Below are positions 7,890 through 14,202 of a stretch of 14,202 nucleotides of DNA, one piece after another. The position numbers and the translations under genes were made by a program. Source of the DNA: JAEZRQ01 sp049294415 (lineage in GTDB: Bacteria > Patescibacteriota > Patescibacteriia > Patescibacteriales > UBA12465); contig JBAQCS010000026.1 of NCBI GenBank assembly GCA_049294415.1, positions 1 to 14,202 of the forward strand. The letters run 5' to 3'. A model generated the notes under the pieces. It did not search any database and was not told the origin of the DNA. It worked only from the letters and a program-made list of their open reading frames with translations. Numbering within the stretch: position 1 is the first letter of the stretch; each line of letters opens with the position of its first letter.

Positions 7890-8843
7890 TTACTTTTTGG
7901 CAATTTTTTTCTTTATTATTAGACAATTTTTCAATAAAAAGGGCTCAAATACAATGGCATAGCCCCAAAGTGGTATTAATCTTAATAAAATTAATATTTT
8001 TGACTTAAAATTTTGTGCGTGCCAGTGCTTAATAATTAAAAGGTGTTGGTTTAAAAATGACCAAGATTTAACTAATTTATTTTTATCTTTACGACTCTTA
8101 ATCGAGCCTATTAGACCTTGGCTAACAGCAGAAACACTTCTATCGTGATAAATTATAGCCTGTGGCACCAAAATTGACTTATATCCTTTTAAAAACAAAC
8201 GATAGGCTAAGTCGCAGTCTTCTTTATACATAAACATTTCTTCATCAAGATAGCCATTATCATCTTTAATATCCTCTAAAGCGGACATTCTAAACAAAGC
8301 GGCTGCTCCTGATGCTCCAATTATAGAGGACTTGTCAAAACTACCGTCATCAACTCTTCCCTGTCCGATATCTCTAAAAACTAGACCAGAACCAATACTC
8401 AGCCCGCAACTATCAATATAATTAGTAAATTTTTTATTGGCAAAATCCCAGCGTAATATTTTTGGAGTTACAGAAGCAATTTTTTGATCATTATTTATAG
8501 CAGCCAACATCTCTAAAATAGCATTAGGCTTAATAAAAATATCGGGGTTAATCATTAAAAAATAATCAGCCCCCCACTCTTTAGCATCACTTATCATCAA
8601 ATTATAAGCTTTAGCAAAACCTAAATTAGCTCCCGACCAAATAAAACTTATATGATCTTTACTGGTAAGATTATTAAAATAATCTTTATTAGGATTATTT
8701 TCTTGTTCACTATTATCTCTAACTAAAATCTGCCACTCAACTGACTCTAAGCCATTTAATGCCTCAAGTAAGCTACCTAGAAAATCAGGTAGATATTTAA
8801 TACTTGAGTCATTATAAGTAATTACACCAATGGCTAATTTCAT
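7890..8843 (-). CDS. Glycosyltransferase family 2, probable rhamnosyltransferase (WbbL-like)
   Basis: 317 residues, GT-A fold, inverting. It begins MKLAIGVITYN and has VRDNS (41-45), ANLGFAKAYN (72-81), the metal-binding MINPD (97-101), GASGAAALFR (176-185) and the acceptor-side EEMFMYKEDCDLAYRL (201-216) with the ED pair expected for the catalytic base. This order is that of the WbbL/rhamnosyltransferase-like branch of GT2. The C-terminal segment after about 285 is hydrophobic then basic and may touch the membrane. It starts 2 nt after the rmlA stop, so it is surely cotranscribed, and rhamnose is the natural donor guess from context. The specificity is inference. No good minus-strand terminator follows its stop; the next gene's promoter starts 29 nt later. 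Confidence 0.88.
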   Translation of the reverse strand: MKLAIGVITYNDSSIKYLPDFLGSLLEALNGLESVEWQILVRDNSEQENNPNKDYFNNLTSKDHISFIWSGANLGFAKAYNLMISDAKEWGADYFLMINPDIFIKPNAILEMLAAINNDQKIASVTPKILRWDFANKKFTNYIDSCGLSIGSGLVFRDIGQGRVDDGSFDKSSIIGASGAAALFRMSALEDIKDDNGYLDEEMFMYKEDCDLAYRLFLKGYKSILVPQAIIYHDRSVSAVSQGLIGSIKSRKDKNKLVKSWSFLNQHLLIIKHWHAQNFKSKILILLRLIPLWGYAIVFEPFLLKNCLIIKKKIAKK

Positions 8844-8845
8844 AA

Positions 8846-9571
8846 TTAAATAATCATTTTATCAGCTAACTTTTCCTTGGCGATATTTTGAGCGCGAAGT
8901 AAACTATCAAATGTTCCAGCATCTAACCATTCTCCGTCAACCATAGCTACTGACAATTCTCCTTTATCTAAATAGGTATTTAAAACATCAACTATTTCTA
9001 ATTCTCCACGGCTACTTGGCTTAATATTTTTAGCAATACTTACTACCCTGCTATCACAAACATAAAGACCAGTCACCGCATAATTACTAATAAATTCTTG
9101 TGGTTTTTCTACTAATTGAGAAGCTTGCTTGTTCTCATCAAATTTTACCACACCAAAACGTTCTGGATCACTAACTTGCTTAGCAAAAATTTTAGCCCCG
9201 CCTTTAAAATTAATAATTTCATCAGCAAAATCATCTTCAAAAATATTATCACCCAAAATCATCGCCACATCTTCTTGGTCAATAAAATTTTCACCAATTA
9301 AAAAAGCTTGGGCTAAGCCTTCTGGCTTATCTTGAATTTCATAAGTAAATTTAACACCAAATTCTTTACCACTACCTAATAAATTTAAATAATCACCGGC
9401 TCGTTCAGGGGATACGATAATTAGTATTTCCTTAATACCAGCTTTAATTAAAGTATTAAGCGGATAATAAATCATCGGCTTATTATAAATTGGCAACAAT
9501 TGTTTACTGGTTATTTTGGTTAGTGGTCTAAGTCGTGTGCCGCTACCGCCAGAGAGAATGATTCCGCGCAT
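8846..9571 (-). CDS. rmlA: Glucose-1-phosphate thymidylyltransferase, short form
   Basis: 241 residues. It makes dTDP-glucose from dTTP and glucose-1-phosphate, the first step of dTDP-L-rhamnose synthesis, in the cytoplasm. The nucleotide-binding loop is LSGGSGTRLRPLT (6-18), followed by KQLLPIYNKPMIYYPL (24-39), GDNIFEDDF (107-115), the metal-binding aspartate motif, VEKPQEFISNYAVTGLYV and EWLDAGTFDSLLRA (214-227). E. coli and Pseudomonas RmlA have about 290 residues; this one ends soon after the GT-DSLL motif, so the C-terminal helices near the known allosteric site are missing. It may therefore lack feedback inhibition by dTDP-rhamnose (inference). It starts 4 nt after the rmlD stop, with no Shine-Dalgarno sequence. 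Older name rfbA. Discrimination between dTTP and other nucleotides rests on family resemblance and context. Confidence 0.9.
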   Translation of the reverse strand: MRGIILSGGSGTRLRPLTKITSKQLLPIYNKPMIYYPLNTLIKAGIKEILIIVSPERAGDYLNLLGSGKEFGVKFTYEIQDKPEGLAQAFLIGENFIDQEDVAMILGDNIFEDDFADEIINFKGGAKIFAKQVSDPERFGVVKFDENKQASQLVEKPQEFISNYAVTGLYVCDSRVVSIAKNIKPSSRGELEIVDVLNTYLDKGELSVAMVDGEWLDAGTFDSLLRAQNIAKEKLADKMII

Positions 9572-9575
9572 AATT

Positions 9576-10430
9576 TTATTTCTTATTTTTTAAATATTCT
9601 TGTAAGGCTTCTCGATATGACCTTAAGTGTTGGACTTTGGTATTTTGTAATACTGAAAATAATGGTCTCTTAGCTGGACGATTTAAAAAGTCACCACTAA
9701 CTGGCTTAACAACAGCCTCAAAACCAGCTATTTTTTTAAGTTCTAACACAGCTTCATACCAAGTTACTGCTCCTTCATTAATTAAATGGTAGATACCGAA
9801 TGGTTTTTTATCTGTGATTAACTCTTTAGTAGCCGCCGCTAAATCAGGTGTATAGGTAAAACAGCTCAATTCTTCATCTACCACTGATAATTCTGGGTTA
9901 CGGCTAGCTAGATCTAGCATGATATCAAAAAAACTTTTCTTAGAATATTCGCTAGCTCCTGATGGGCCAAATAGTTTAGAAACACGGATTAAATAATAAT
10001 CAGCCCCGGAATTTATCACAGTAAGTTCCCCGTCAGCTTTAGTTTGACCATAAACATTAATGGGATTAGGAACATCAGCTTCGTTAAATTCTTTTTTATC
10101 TTCATTACCGCTGAAAACATAATCCGTAGAATACTGGACTAAAACTTTATGATTATCATGACACCAAGTGGCTAATTGGCTTGGTAATTCTGTGTTAAGT
10201 TTGATGGCCAATTCTTTTTCTTCTTCTAAACTTTCACATTTATCAACCGCATTGTAAGCGGCTGCATTAATAACTAAATCTGGCTGAGCTTCATCTAATT
10301 TAACAATTAAATTCTCAGAATCTAATAAATTAACTTCATTTCTATCCCAAGCCAAGACTTCATGATCTTTAAAAGTAAGGACTAGTTGTGTGCCCAAGTT
10401 ACCTTGAGCTCCTAAAATAAGTATTTTCAT
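9576..10430 (-). CDS. rmlD: dTDP-4-dehydrorhamnose reductase
   Basis: 284 residues. It reduces dTDP-4-keto-L-rhamnose to dTDP-L-rhamnose, the last step of the pathway. A short-chain dehydrogenase fold is clear: NAD(P)-binding GAQGNLG (7-13), INAAAYNAVDKCE, YSTDYVFSG (100-108), and the catalytic Y127-x3-K131 in YGQTK. The C-terminal NRPAKRPLFSVLQNTK (250-265) is the RPxxSxL signature of RmlD. The frame is open further upstream to an ATG at 10547, but that would add 39 residues before the canonical MKILILG start, cross the promoter and overlap the divergent gene, so 10430 is chosen. The -10 box ends 9 nt before the ATG, so the message is leaderless or nearly so. First gene of the rmlD-rmlA-glycosyltransferase operon. 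rmlB and rmlC are not in the window. Confidence 0.92.
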   Translation of the reverse strand: MKILILGAQGNLGTQLVLTFKDHEVLAWDRNEVNLLDSENLIVKLDEAQPDLVINAAAYNAVDKCESLEEEKELAIKLNTELPSQLATWCHDNHKVLVQYSTDYVFSGNEDKKEFNEADVPNPINVYGQTKADGELTVINSGADYYLIRVSKLFGPSGASEYSKKSFFDIMLDLASRNPELSVVDEELSCFTYTPDLAAATKELITDKKPFGIYHLINEGAVTWYEAVLELKKIAGFEAVVKPVSGDFLNRPAKRPLFSVLQNTKVQHLRSYREALQEYLKNKK

Positions 10431-10439
10431 AGCAAATTC

Positions 10440-10468
10440 AGTATAACCCGTGCCTTGACTAAAATCAA
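10440..10468 (-). promoter_or_regulatory. Promoter of the rmlD-rmlA-GT2 operon
   Basis: Minus strand: -35 TTGATT (10468-10463), 17-bp spacer, -10 TATACT (10445-10440), close to the vegetative consensus. Transcription would start around 10433, 2-4 nt before the ATG at 10430. The -35 box lies within the spacer of the opposing plus-strand promoter. Confidence 0.75.
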
Positions 10469-10483
10469 GAAAAGGCATAAATT
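10455..10483 (+). promoter_or_regulatory. Divergent promoter of the split unknown gene
   Basis: Plus strand: -35 TTGACT (10455-10460), 17-bp spacer, -10 TAAATT (10478-10483). The predicted start near 10490 gives a leader of about 37 nt to the ATG at 10527. The two opposed -35 boxes are 2 bp apart and together make the inverted repeat CTTGACTAAAATCAAG (10454-10469, 5-bp arms). A wider pair TGCCTT/AAGGCA (10451-10456 and 10472-10477) surrounds it. The -10 is only a 4 of 6 match. Confidence 0.5.
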
Positions 10484-10526
10484 TAGAAGAATTCTTTAAC
10501 AATTTAACCCTCAAAAAATATAAACG

Positions 10527-11171
10527 ATGGAAAAAACATGGTATCAAAAGTTATCGGCGGCCTGCATTGATTATTATGCAGCTGTAGATAAAGAAAAAAG
10601 TGGCACAAAATTAGCCGAACTTCTCAACAGTTGGGGAGAGGTTAGCAAAAGTGCTTTACTGCAGGCAGCTGGAATGGAGTTCAAAGAAATTCTAAGCTGG
10701 TTAGATTCAATAGCCCCAGGATTACAAAATTCTTACGCTGGGATTCTAATAGGCGCAGCTACTAACGCGAAAGATAGATTATTAGCCGTCATGTTAGCCG
10801 GTAGTTCTAATGATGTAATTACACTCTCTACTGCAGCAGAAGTGTCTATGTTGGCGGAAATAGCAGAAAATATTATTTTAAACAATTTATCACGCGATAA
10901 AGCTCGTGCTAATTTCTTAACAGCTATTAACAATCGACCAGACATTCTGACACTGTTTGAAAGCGAAACCTTCAAAAAGTTTGGGCTCTACGATGACAAC
11001 GCTCCTTTTCTAAAAAATGAAAAGTTAGATTTATTGTTAAATTGCTTTGAGACCAGCAAAGACTACAAGGATTTCAGTAATAAAATCAAAGCTGGGGAAA
11101 GATTTGTCTGGCATTTTAACAATAACGAAAAAATTGTAAAAAATGGGGTGAATTATCCAGCGCAGAATTAG
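10527..11171 (+). CDS. Unknown protein, N-terminal reading frame of a frame-split gene
   Basis: 214 residues starting MEKTWYQKLSAACIDYY. I do not recognise a family. The sequence is soluble and largely helical, with no signal peptide, membrane segment or catalytic motif that I can name; it looks like a stack of alpha-helices (for example LAELLNSWGEVSKSALLQAA, TAAEVSMLAEIAENIILNNL). The last residues after ...NNNEKIV (KNGVNYPAQN) are probably read out of frame, because the -1 frame opens at 11126 and continues with equally gene-like sequence to 11506. Read through a -1 shift, the product would have 326 residues. It is the only plus-strand gene in the window, diverges from rmlD with overlapping promoters, and ends at the terminator shared with murF. 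Start chosen as the first ATG after the promoter; no Shine-Dalgarno sequence. Confidence 0.7.
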   Translation: MEKTWYQKLSAACIDYYAAVDKEKSGTKLAELLNSWGEVSKSALLQAAGMEFKEILSWLDSIAPGLQNSYAGILIGAATNAKDRLLAVMLAGSSNDVITLSTAAEVSMLAEIAENIILNNLSRDKARANFLTAINNRPDILTLFESETFKKFGLYDDNAPFLKNEKLDLLLNCFETSKDYKDFSNKIKAGERFVWHFNNNEKIVKNGVNYPAQN

Positions 11172-11506
11172 CTAGCACTGAAGACTTCAACTTAATTATT
11201 GCTATTTACGACCGCGCCTCACCAAATTGGAGAAACGATTTAAATAATTTTAAATTAATTCTCCAACGCTTAGATAATAAACATTTCACGAGTTTTATTC
11301 TGAGCGTGAAAAACTATCAAAGCGAAAAAAGTTTTTATTATGATGCAGCGATGGTGGCCAGAGACTTGCTGATCAAAGAAAAACTAAAAGACGACCAGAT
11401 TGATTTTCGGCAACTATATTATGAAGCCGGACTCGGTTATTCAGTTAAAGATTTTCACATCTCTAAAACCCAACGAAAAATTATTAAGGCCTATTTAAAG
11501 GCCTAA
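11126..11506 (+). CDS. C-terminal part of the split unknown gene, in the -1 frame
   Basis: The frame is open from just after a TAA at 11123-11125 to the TAA at 11504-11506, and it has no start of its own at its beginning. From the shift region it reads KKWGELSSAELASTEDFNL, then IIAIYDRASPNWRNDLNNF, and ends FHISKTQRKIIKAYLKA, about 120 helical, hydrophilic residues of normal composition. An open stretch of that length right up to a terminator in such AT-rich DNA is unlikely unless coding. A GTG at 11306 could start a 66-residue product, but that would leave the preceding 180 coding-like bases unexplained and has no ribosome binding site. I therefore read it as the continuation of the 10527 gene. 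It could be reached by programmed -1 frameshifting or polymerase slippage. Otherwise the gene is a recent pseudogene, or an assembly error dropped one A. No family recognised. Confidence 0.6.
   Translation, partial: RKNCKKWGELSSAELASTEDFNLIIAIYDRASPNWRNDLNNFKLILQRLDNKHFTSFILSVKNYQSEKSFYYDAAMVARDLLIKEKLKDDQIDFRQLYYEAGLGYSVKDFHISKTQRKIIKAYLKA
11138..11144 (+). other. Possible -1 slippery heptamer A-AAA-AAT
   Basis: In the 10527 frame the codons are GTA AAA AAT, so A_AAA_AAT fits the X_XXY_YYZ pattern used for -1 frameshifting (compare A AAA AAG in E. coli dnaX). The next bases are GGGG. A slip here joins ...NNNEKIVK to WGELSSAEL. I see no strong downstream hairpin and no Shine-Dalgarno-like stimulator a short distance upstream. 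A second A6 run at 11128-11133 is in the permitted window but is not a proper heptamer. Confidence 0.4.
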
Positions 11507-11511
11507 CAAAA

Positions 11512-11538
11512 AAAGACCCCGTAAAACACGGGGTCTTT
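11512..11538. terminator. Bidirectional intrinsic terminator between the split gene and murF
   Basis: A perfect 10-bp stem AAAGACCCCG/CGGGGTCTTT (11512-11521 and 11529-11538) with a 7-nt loop. On the plus strand CTTTTTG follows, on the minus strand a run of T residues follows. It sits 5 nt after the plus-strand stop at 11506 and 17 nt past the murF stop at 11556, serving both convergent genes. Confidence 0.95.
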
Positions 11539-11555
11539 CTTTTTGTCTAAAATGA

Positions 11556-12839
11556 TTATTTCCACTCCTGGCCTTGTCTAACTAATAATTCTTCAGCTCT
11601 TTCCGGCTCAGCCATAATTTCTAAAACTGCTTTTTCCATTCTCATAGATTGTGAGCCCTTAACCAAAATAACATCACCACTATTTATTCTATCTTGAATA
11701 AAACTACCAGCCTCTTCGGATGTATCAAAATGAAAAATAGCATCTTTTTTTAAACCAGCATCTTGAGCTCCATTAATAATATGGATTGATTTAGCCCCCA
11801 CTGCTATTAAATAATCGATATTACTATCTACTAACTTTTTGCCAACTAATTCATGACCTTCTTCAGTATAAGCTCCAATTTCGGCCATATCACCTAACAC
11901 AGCATATTTTTTACCATCCTCAGAAATTCTTAATTTGCCTAAAACATCCAAAGCGGCTAGGCACGCTTCAGGTGAAGAATTATAAGTATCATCAATAATA
12001 AAAGTATTTTTAATGCCTGGTAACAAATTCATGCGACCATGAGGTAAATTAAAATCTAACAAAATCTGAGCCAGTTCCACTAAATTAAATTCGAAATGTA
12101 GTCCAACGGCTACGCCAGCCAAAGCTGCGTAAACTGCTGTTTCTGATAACACATTTTTCATGAACACTGGCACTATCGAACCGTCATAACTCATCTTAAA
12201 ATGGATGCCTGATAAATCATAATCGCCTTTAGAGAAATTATAAGATAAATCCTGAACCTGCAACATGGCGCCCTCCCCAAAGCCATAAGTCAGCACCTTA
12301 GCACGACTTACCTCAGCCATGTCTCTAGTATATTCATTATCATAATTGAGAATAGATAAGCCTTTATTATCAACATTCTCAATTAAAACCTGCTTTTCTT
12401 TTTTAATATTAACTACATTACCAAAATATTCTAAATGAGAGTAAGAAACAGCTGTTTCTATACCAATTTCTGGATTAATAATAGAACATAAATAAGCCAT
12501 ATCTCCTGGACGATCAACGCCCATTTCTAAAACTAATATTTCTGGATAATCTTTATCTCTAATTAAAATTAAAGATACAGCTTTTAAGAAAACTTTAAGC
12601 CAACCTAGTAATGATTTACCAGCCGACTCTACACCAATAATAGTTAGTGGTAAGCCTAATTCATTATTATAATTTTTAAAACTAGCTCTAACTTTAAAGC
12701 GAGTATTCAAAACTAAACAAACCGCTTCTTTAGCGCTTGTCTTGCCAATACTACCAGTAATACCAATAATGCGAGGTTGATATTTACGCAAAATTAATTT
12801 AGACAGTATCTTTAGTTTTAATTTTAGTATTCCACGCAT
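11556..12839 (-). CDS. murF: UDP-N-acetylmuramoyl-tripeptide--D-alanyl-D-alanine ligase, lacking the N-terminal domain
   Basis: 427 residues. MurF adds D-Ala-D-Ala to the UDP-MurNAc tripeptide, the last cytoplasmic peptide step of peptidoglycan synthesis. The ATP loop is GITGSIGKTS (26-35), followed by KNYNNELGLPLTI (55-67), VLEMGVDRPGDM with E105 (103-114), and SYSHLEYFG...IKKEK (132-149) for metal and substrate binding. HGRMN (267-271), DDTYNSSPEA (283-292), a MurF hallmark, and LGDMAEIG complete the core. The C-terminal domain ends VKGSQSMRMEK (393-403). In E. coli MurF (about 450 residues) a UDP-binding domain of some 80 residues precedes the P-loop; here only about 25 basic and hydrophobic residues do, so that domain is missing. 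MurE-type or other Mur ligases are less likely given DDTYNSSP. The start is 18 nt after the transpeptidase stop, without a Shine-Dalgarno sequence. Confidence 0.88.
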   Translation of the reverse strand: MRGILKLKLKILSKLILRKYQPRIIGITGSIGKTSAKEAVCLVLNTRFKVRASFKNYNNELGLPLTIIGVESAGKSLLGWLKVFLKAVSLILIRDKDYPEILVLEMGVDRPGDMAYLCSIINPEIGIETAVSYSHLEYFGNVVNIKKEKQVLIENVDNKGLSILNYDNEYTRDMAEVSRAKVLTYGFGEGAMLQVQDLSYNFSKGDYDLSGIHFKMSYDGSIVPVFMKNVLSETAVYAALAGVAVGLHFEFNLVELAQILLDFNLPHGRMNLLPGIKNTFIIDDTYNSSPEACLAALDVLGKLRISEDGKKYAVLGDMAEIGAYTEEGHELVGKKLVDSNIDYLIAVGAKSIHIINGAQDAGLKKDAIFHFDTSEEAGSFIQDRINSGDVILVKGSQSMRMEKAVLEIMAEPERAEELLVRQGQEWK

Positions 12840-12857
12840 ATTAAGATTAGAGTAATA

Positions 12858-14202
12858 TTATTTCCTGTTCTTGGGCACTTGATAATATTTCAATAAAAAA
12901 TCAGCAATATCACGCCACAACGGAGCAGCTGAACCATCAGCATATTGGATTCCCTTTGGGCTGTCAATATGAGTTAACATCACAAATCTTGGATTATCTG
13001 CTGGAGCAACACCTATAAAAGTATGGTTGTAGCGATCGGTATAATAACCACCAGCTGAAGCGATTTGAGCTGTACCAGTTTTTCCTCCAACATAATAGCC
13101 CGCAATAGCCTCTTTCTTAGAGTGGCCTTTTTCAACCACATTAACTAACATAGCTAAAGCTTTACTAGCAGTTTGTTCACTAACTACTCGCTTAATCTGT
13201 CTGGCGGGAATTTCTTCTTTTCTTCCATCGGGATGAATAATTTCTTTTACTATATAAGGCTTCATCAAAACCCCTTTATTGGCTAGTGCTTGATAAGCCA
13301 TTACCATTTGCAGAGGAGTTACAGACACGCCTTGCCCGAAAGAAGCAGTGGCGGCATCAATTTCTCTAACATTCTTCTTTAATAAATTATTAATATTACC
13401 AGTGGCTTCGGCCCCCAGTTCAATACCAGTTCTTTCGCCAAAACCATAACTTTTTACATAATCAGAAAATATTTTAGGACCGACTTGTTTCATGGTAAAA
13501 ATTGCACCGGTGTTAAGTGAATTTTCTAACACTGAATTCATATCAACAACTCCGTGTCCGCCATGGGTTTCGAAATCAGCATTCTTAATTGGCTTTGGCC
13601 AACCATTAATCATAATATAACCAGCATCATTATAGGTTGTAGATGGCGATACCTTACCTTGATCAAGAGCAATAGACATGGTTATTGTTTTAAAAACAGA
13701 ACCAGGCTCATATTGATGAGAGGTGGCTGGATTACTAAAAATTTTTATATCAGGAACGTTGCGATAATCATTAGGATTAAAATCTGGTACTGAGCACATG
13801 GCAATAATAGCTCCTGTTTTTGGTTCAACTATTATTACTGAGCCGCCCACTGCTTTAAATTTATCCACCATTTGCTTTAACTTATCGCAAGCAAAAAATT
13901 CTACGCTACGATCAATGGTTAAAACTAAATCACTACCAGGAACTGGCTTAACGTATTCCCTATCATTTACAATCATGGAATTGCCGCCGCCCTTTTCACC
14001 TTTAAGTGAACCATACTTACCAAACAATTCTTCATTAAAAAATTCCTCCAAGCCATAACGACCTTCACCATCTTCATTAGCATAGCTAACAAAGCCTAAA
14101 ATATGAGAGGCGATATTATCTTCTGGGTAATAACGGAATTTACGAGTTTCAAAACTAAAACCTTTAATTTTAATTTCTTCTTCTGTTTGCTTATTAATTA
14201 CC
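12858..14202 (-). CDS. ftsI: Peptidoglycan D,D-transpeptidase FtsI/PBP2 family, 5'-truncated by the window edge
   Basis: 447 residues are visible (first complete codon at 14201); the N-terminal membrane anchor lies outside. The fragment begins in the dimerisation domain (RYYPEDNIASHILGFVSYANEDGEGRYGLE) and enters the transpeptidase domain near GSDLVLTIDRSVE. All three active-site motifs of a class B penicillin-binding protein are present: S168-V-F-K171 with the catalytic serine in EPGSVFKTIT, S228-L-N230 in ENSLNTG, and K374-T-G-T377 in VGGKTGTAQ. The protein cross-links peptidoglycan outside the membrane, as FtsI (septal) or a SpoVD-like relative. It stops about 70 residues after KTGT, so no PASTA domain is present. 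Its position before murF matches a division/cell-wall cluster. The division-specific ftsI name rests on that context; an elongation-type PBP2 cannot be excluded. Confidence 0.9.
   Translation of the reverse strand, partial: VINKQTEEEIKIKGFSFETRKFRYYPEDNIASHILGFVSYANEDGEGRYGLEEFFNEELFGKYGSLKGEKGGGNSMIVNDREYVKPVPGSDLVLTIDRSVEFFACDKLKQMVDKFKAVGGSVIIVEPKTGAIIAMCSVPDFNPNDYRNVPDIKIFSNPATSHQYEPGSVFKTITMSIALDQGKVSPSTTYNDAGYIMINGWPKPIKNADFETHGGHGVVDMNSVLENSLNTGAIFTMKQVGPKIFSDYVKSYGFGERTGIELGAEATGNINNLLKKNVREIDAATASFGQGVSVTPLQMVMAYQALANKGVLMKPYIVKEIIHPDGRKEEIPARQIKRVVSEQTASKALAMLVNVVEKGHSKKEAIAGYYVGGKTGTAQIASAGGYYTDRYNHTFIGVAPADNPRFVMLTHIDSPKGIQYADGSAAPLWRDIADFLLKYYQVPKNRK

Noticed and set aside
7880..7914. 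Hairpin-like sequence CCAAAAG/CTTTTTGG near the GT2 stop followed by a T run
   Set aside because: The T run is on the plus strand where no gene ends, the stem is imperfect and AT-rich, and on the minus strand no T-tract follows.
10519..10524. TATAAA just upstream of the ATG at 10527 as the -10 box of the split gene
   Set aside because: Transcription would start inside the coding sequence, past the only usable ATG; the TTGACT/TAAATT pair upstream fits better.
9576..10547. rmlD start at 10547 adding 39 residues
   Set aside because: The extension covers the promoter, overlaps the divergent gene and has no family counterpart; MKILILG at 10430 is the normal RmlD start.
11306..11506. Independent 66-residue gene starting with GTG at 11306
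   Set aside because: No ribosome binding site or promoter, and the same frame is coding-like for 180 bases upstream; better explained as the tail of the frame-split gene.
1..14202. Alternative genetic code, CRISPR, tRNA, insertion sequence or prophage content
   Set aside because: Frames close properly with standard stops, including a TGA stop at 3922; no direct-repeat array, cloverleaf, transposase motif or phage gene was seen on either strand.

Overview
The window reads as a chromosomal segment of an AT-rich bacterium of the Candidate Phyla Radiation (Patescibacteria), most likely Parcubacteria-like. I infer this from gene families rather than a marker gene: a sigma region 4/HARE-HTH fusion without sigma region 2, a large DUF4012 membrane protein, an orphan domain of the kind found at the N-terminus of VirD4-like proteins in these lineages, a MurF without its usual N-terminal domain, and very tight gene packing. 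All frames read normally with the standard bacterial code; TGA is used as a stop. No rRNA, tRNA, CRISPR, insertion sequence or phage gene is visible.

Layout, right to left, because nearly everything is on the minus strand. (1) 14202-11556: the 3' part of an FtsI/PBP2-type transpeptidase followed by murF, a piece of a division/cell-wall cluster that continues beyond the right edge. It ends at a strong bidirectional terminator (11512-11538). (2) 10527-11506, plus strand: an unrecognised gene split by a -1 frame change near an A6 run. It converges on murF and shares the terminator. (3) 10430-7890: rmlD, rmlA and a family 2 glycosyltransferase, a compact dTDP-rhamnose synthesis and transfer operon. 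Its promoter overlaps, back to back, the promoter of the split gene. (4) 7763-6738: the sigma4/HARE regulator-like gene, with its own promoter inside an inverted repeat, a second palindrome in its leader, and an intrinsic terminator. (5) 6661-1: a four-gene envelope operon (orphan VirD4-N-like membrane protein, family 4 glycosyltransferase, DUF4012 protein, Ig-like repeat membrane protein) whose junctions are 4-9 nt gaps or a 4-nt overlap. It runs off the left edge.

Taken together this is a cell-surface region: peptidoglycan synthesis, rhamnose-type polysaccharide synthesis, and a set of membrane proteins that may build or display a surface structure. No start examined has a clear Shine-Dalgarno sequence at normal spacing, and two operon promoters lie so close to the ATG that the messages would be leaderless or nearly so. 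The best candidates for something undescribed are the -1 frameshift gene, the four-gene envelope operon, and the sigma4/HARE gene with its dyad-rich promoter. Identifications come from reading motifs; no database search was run.
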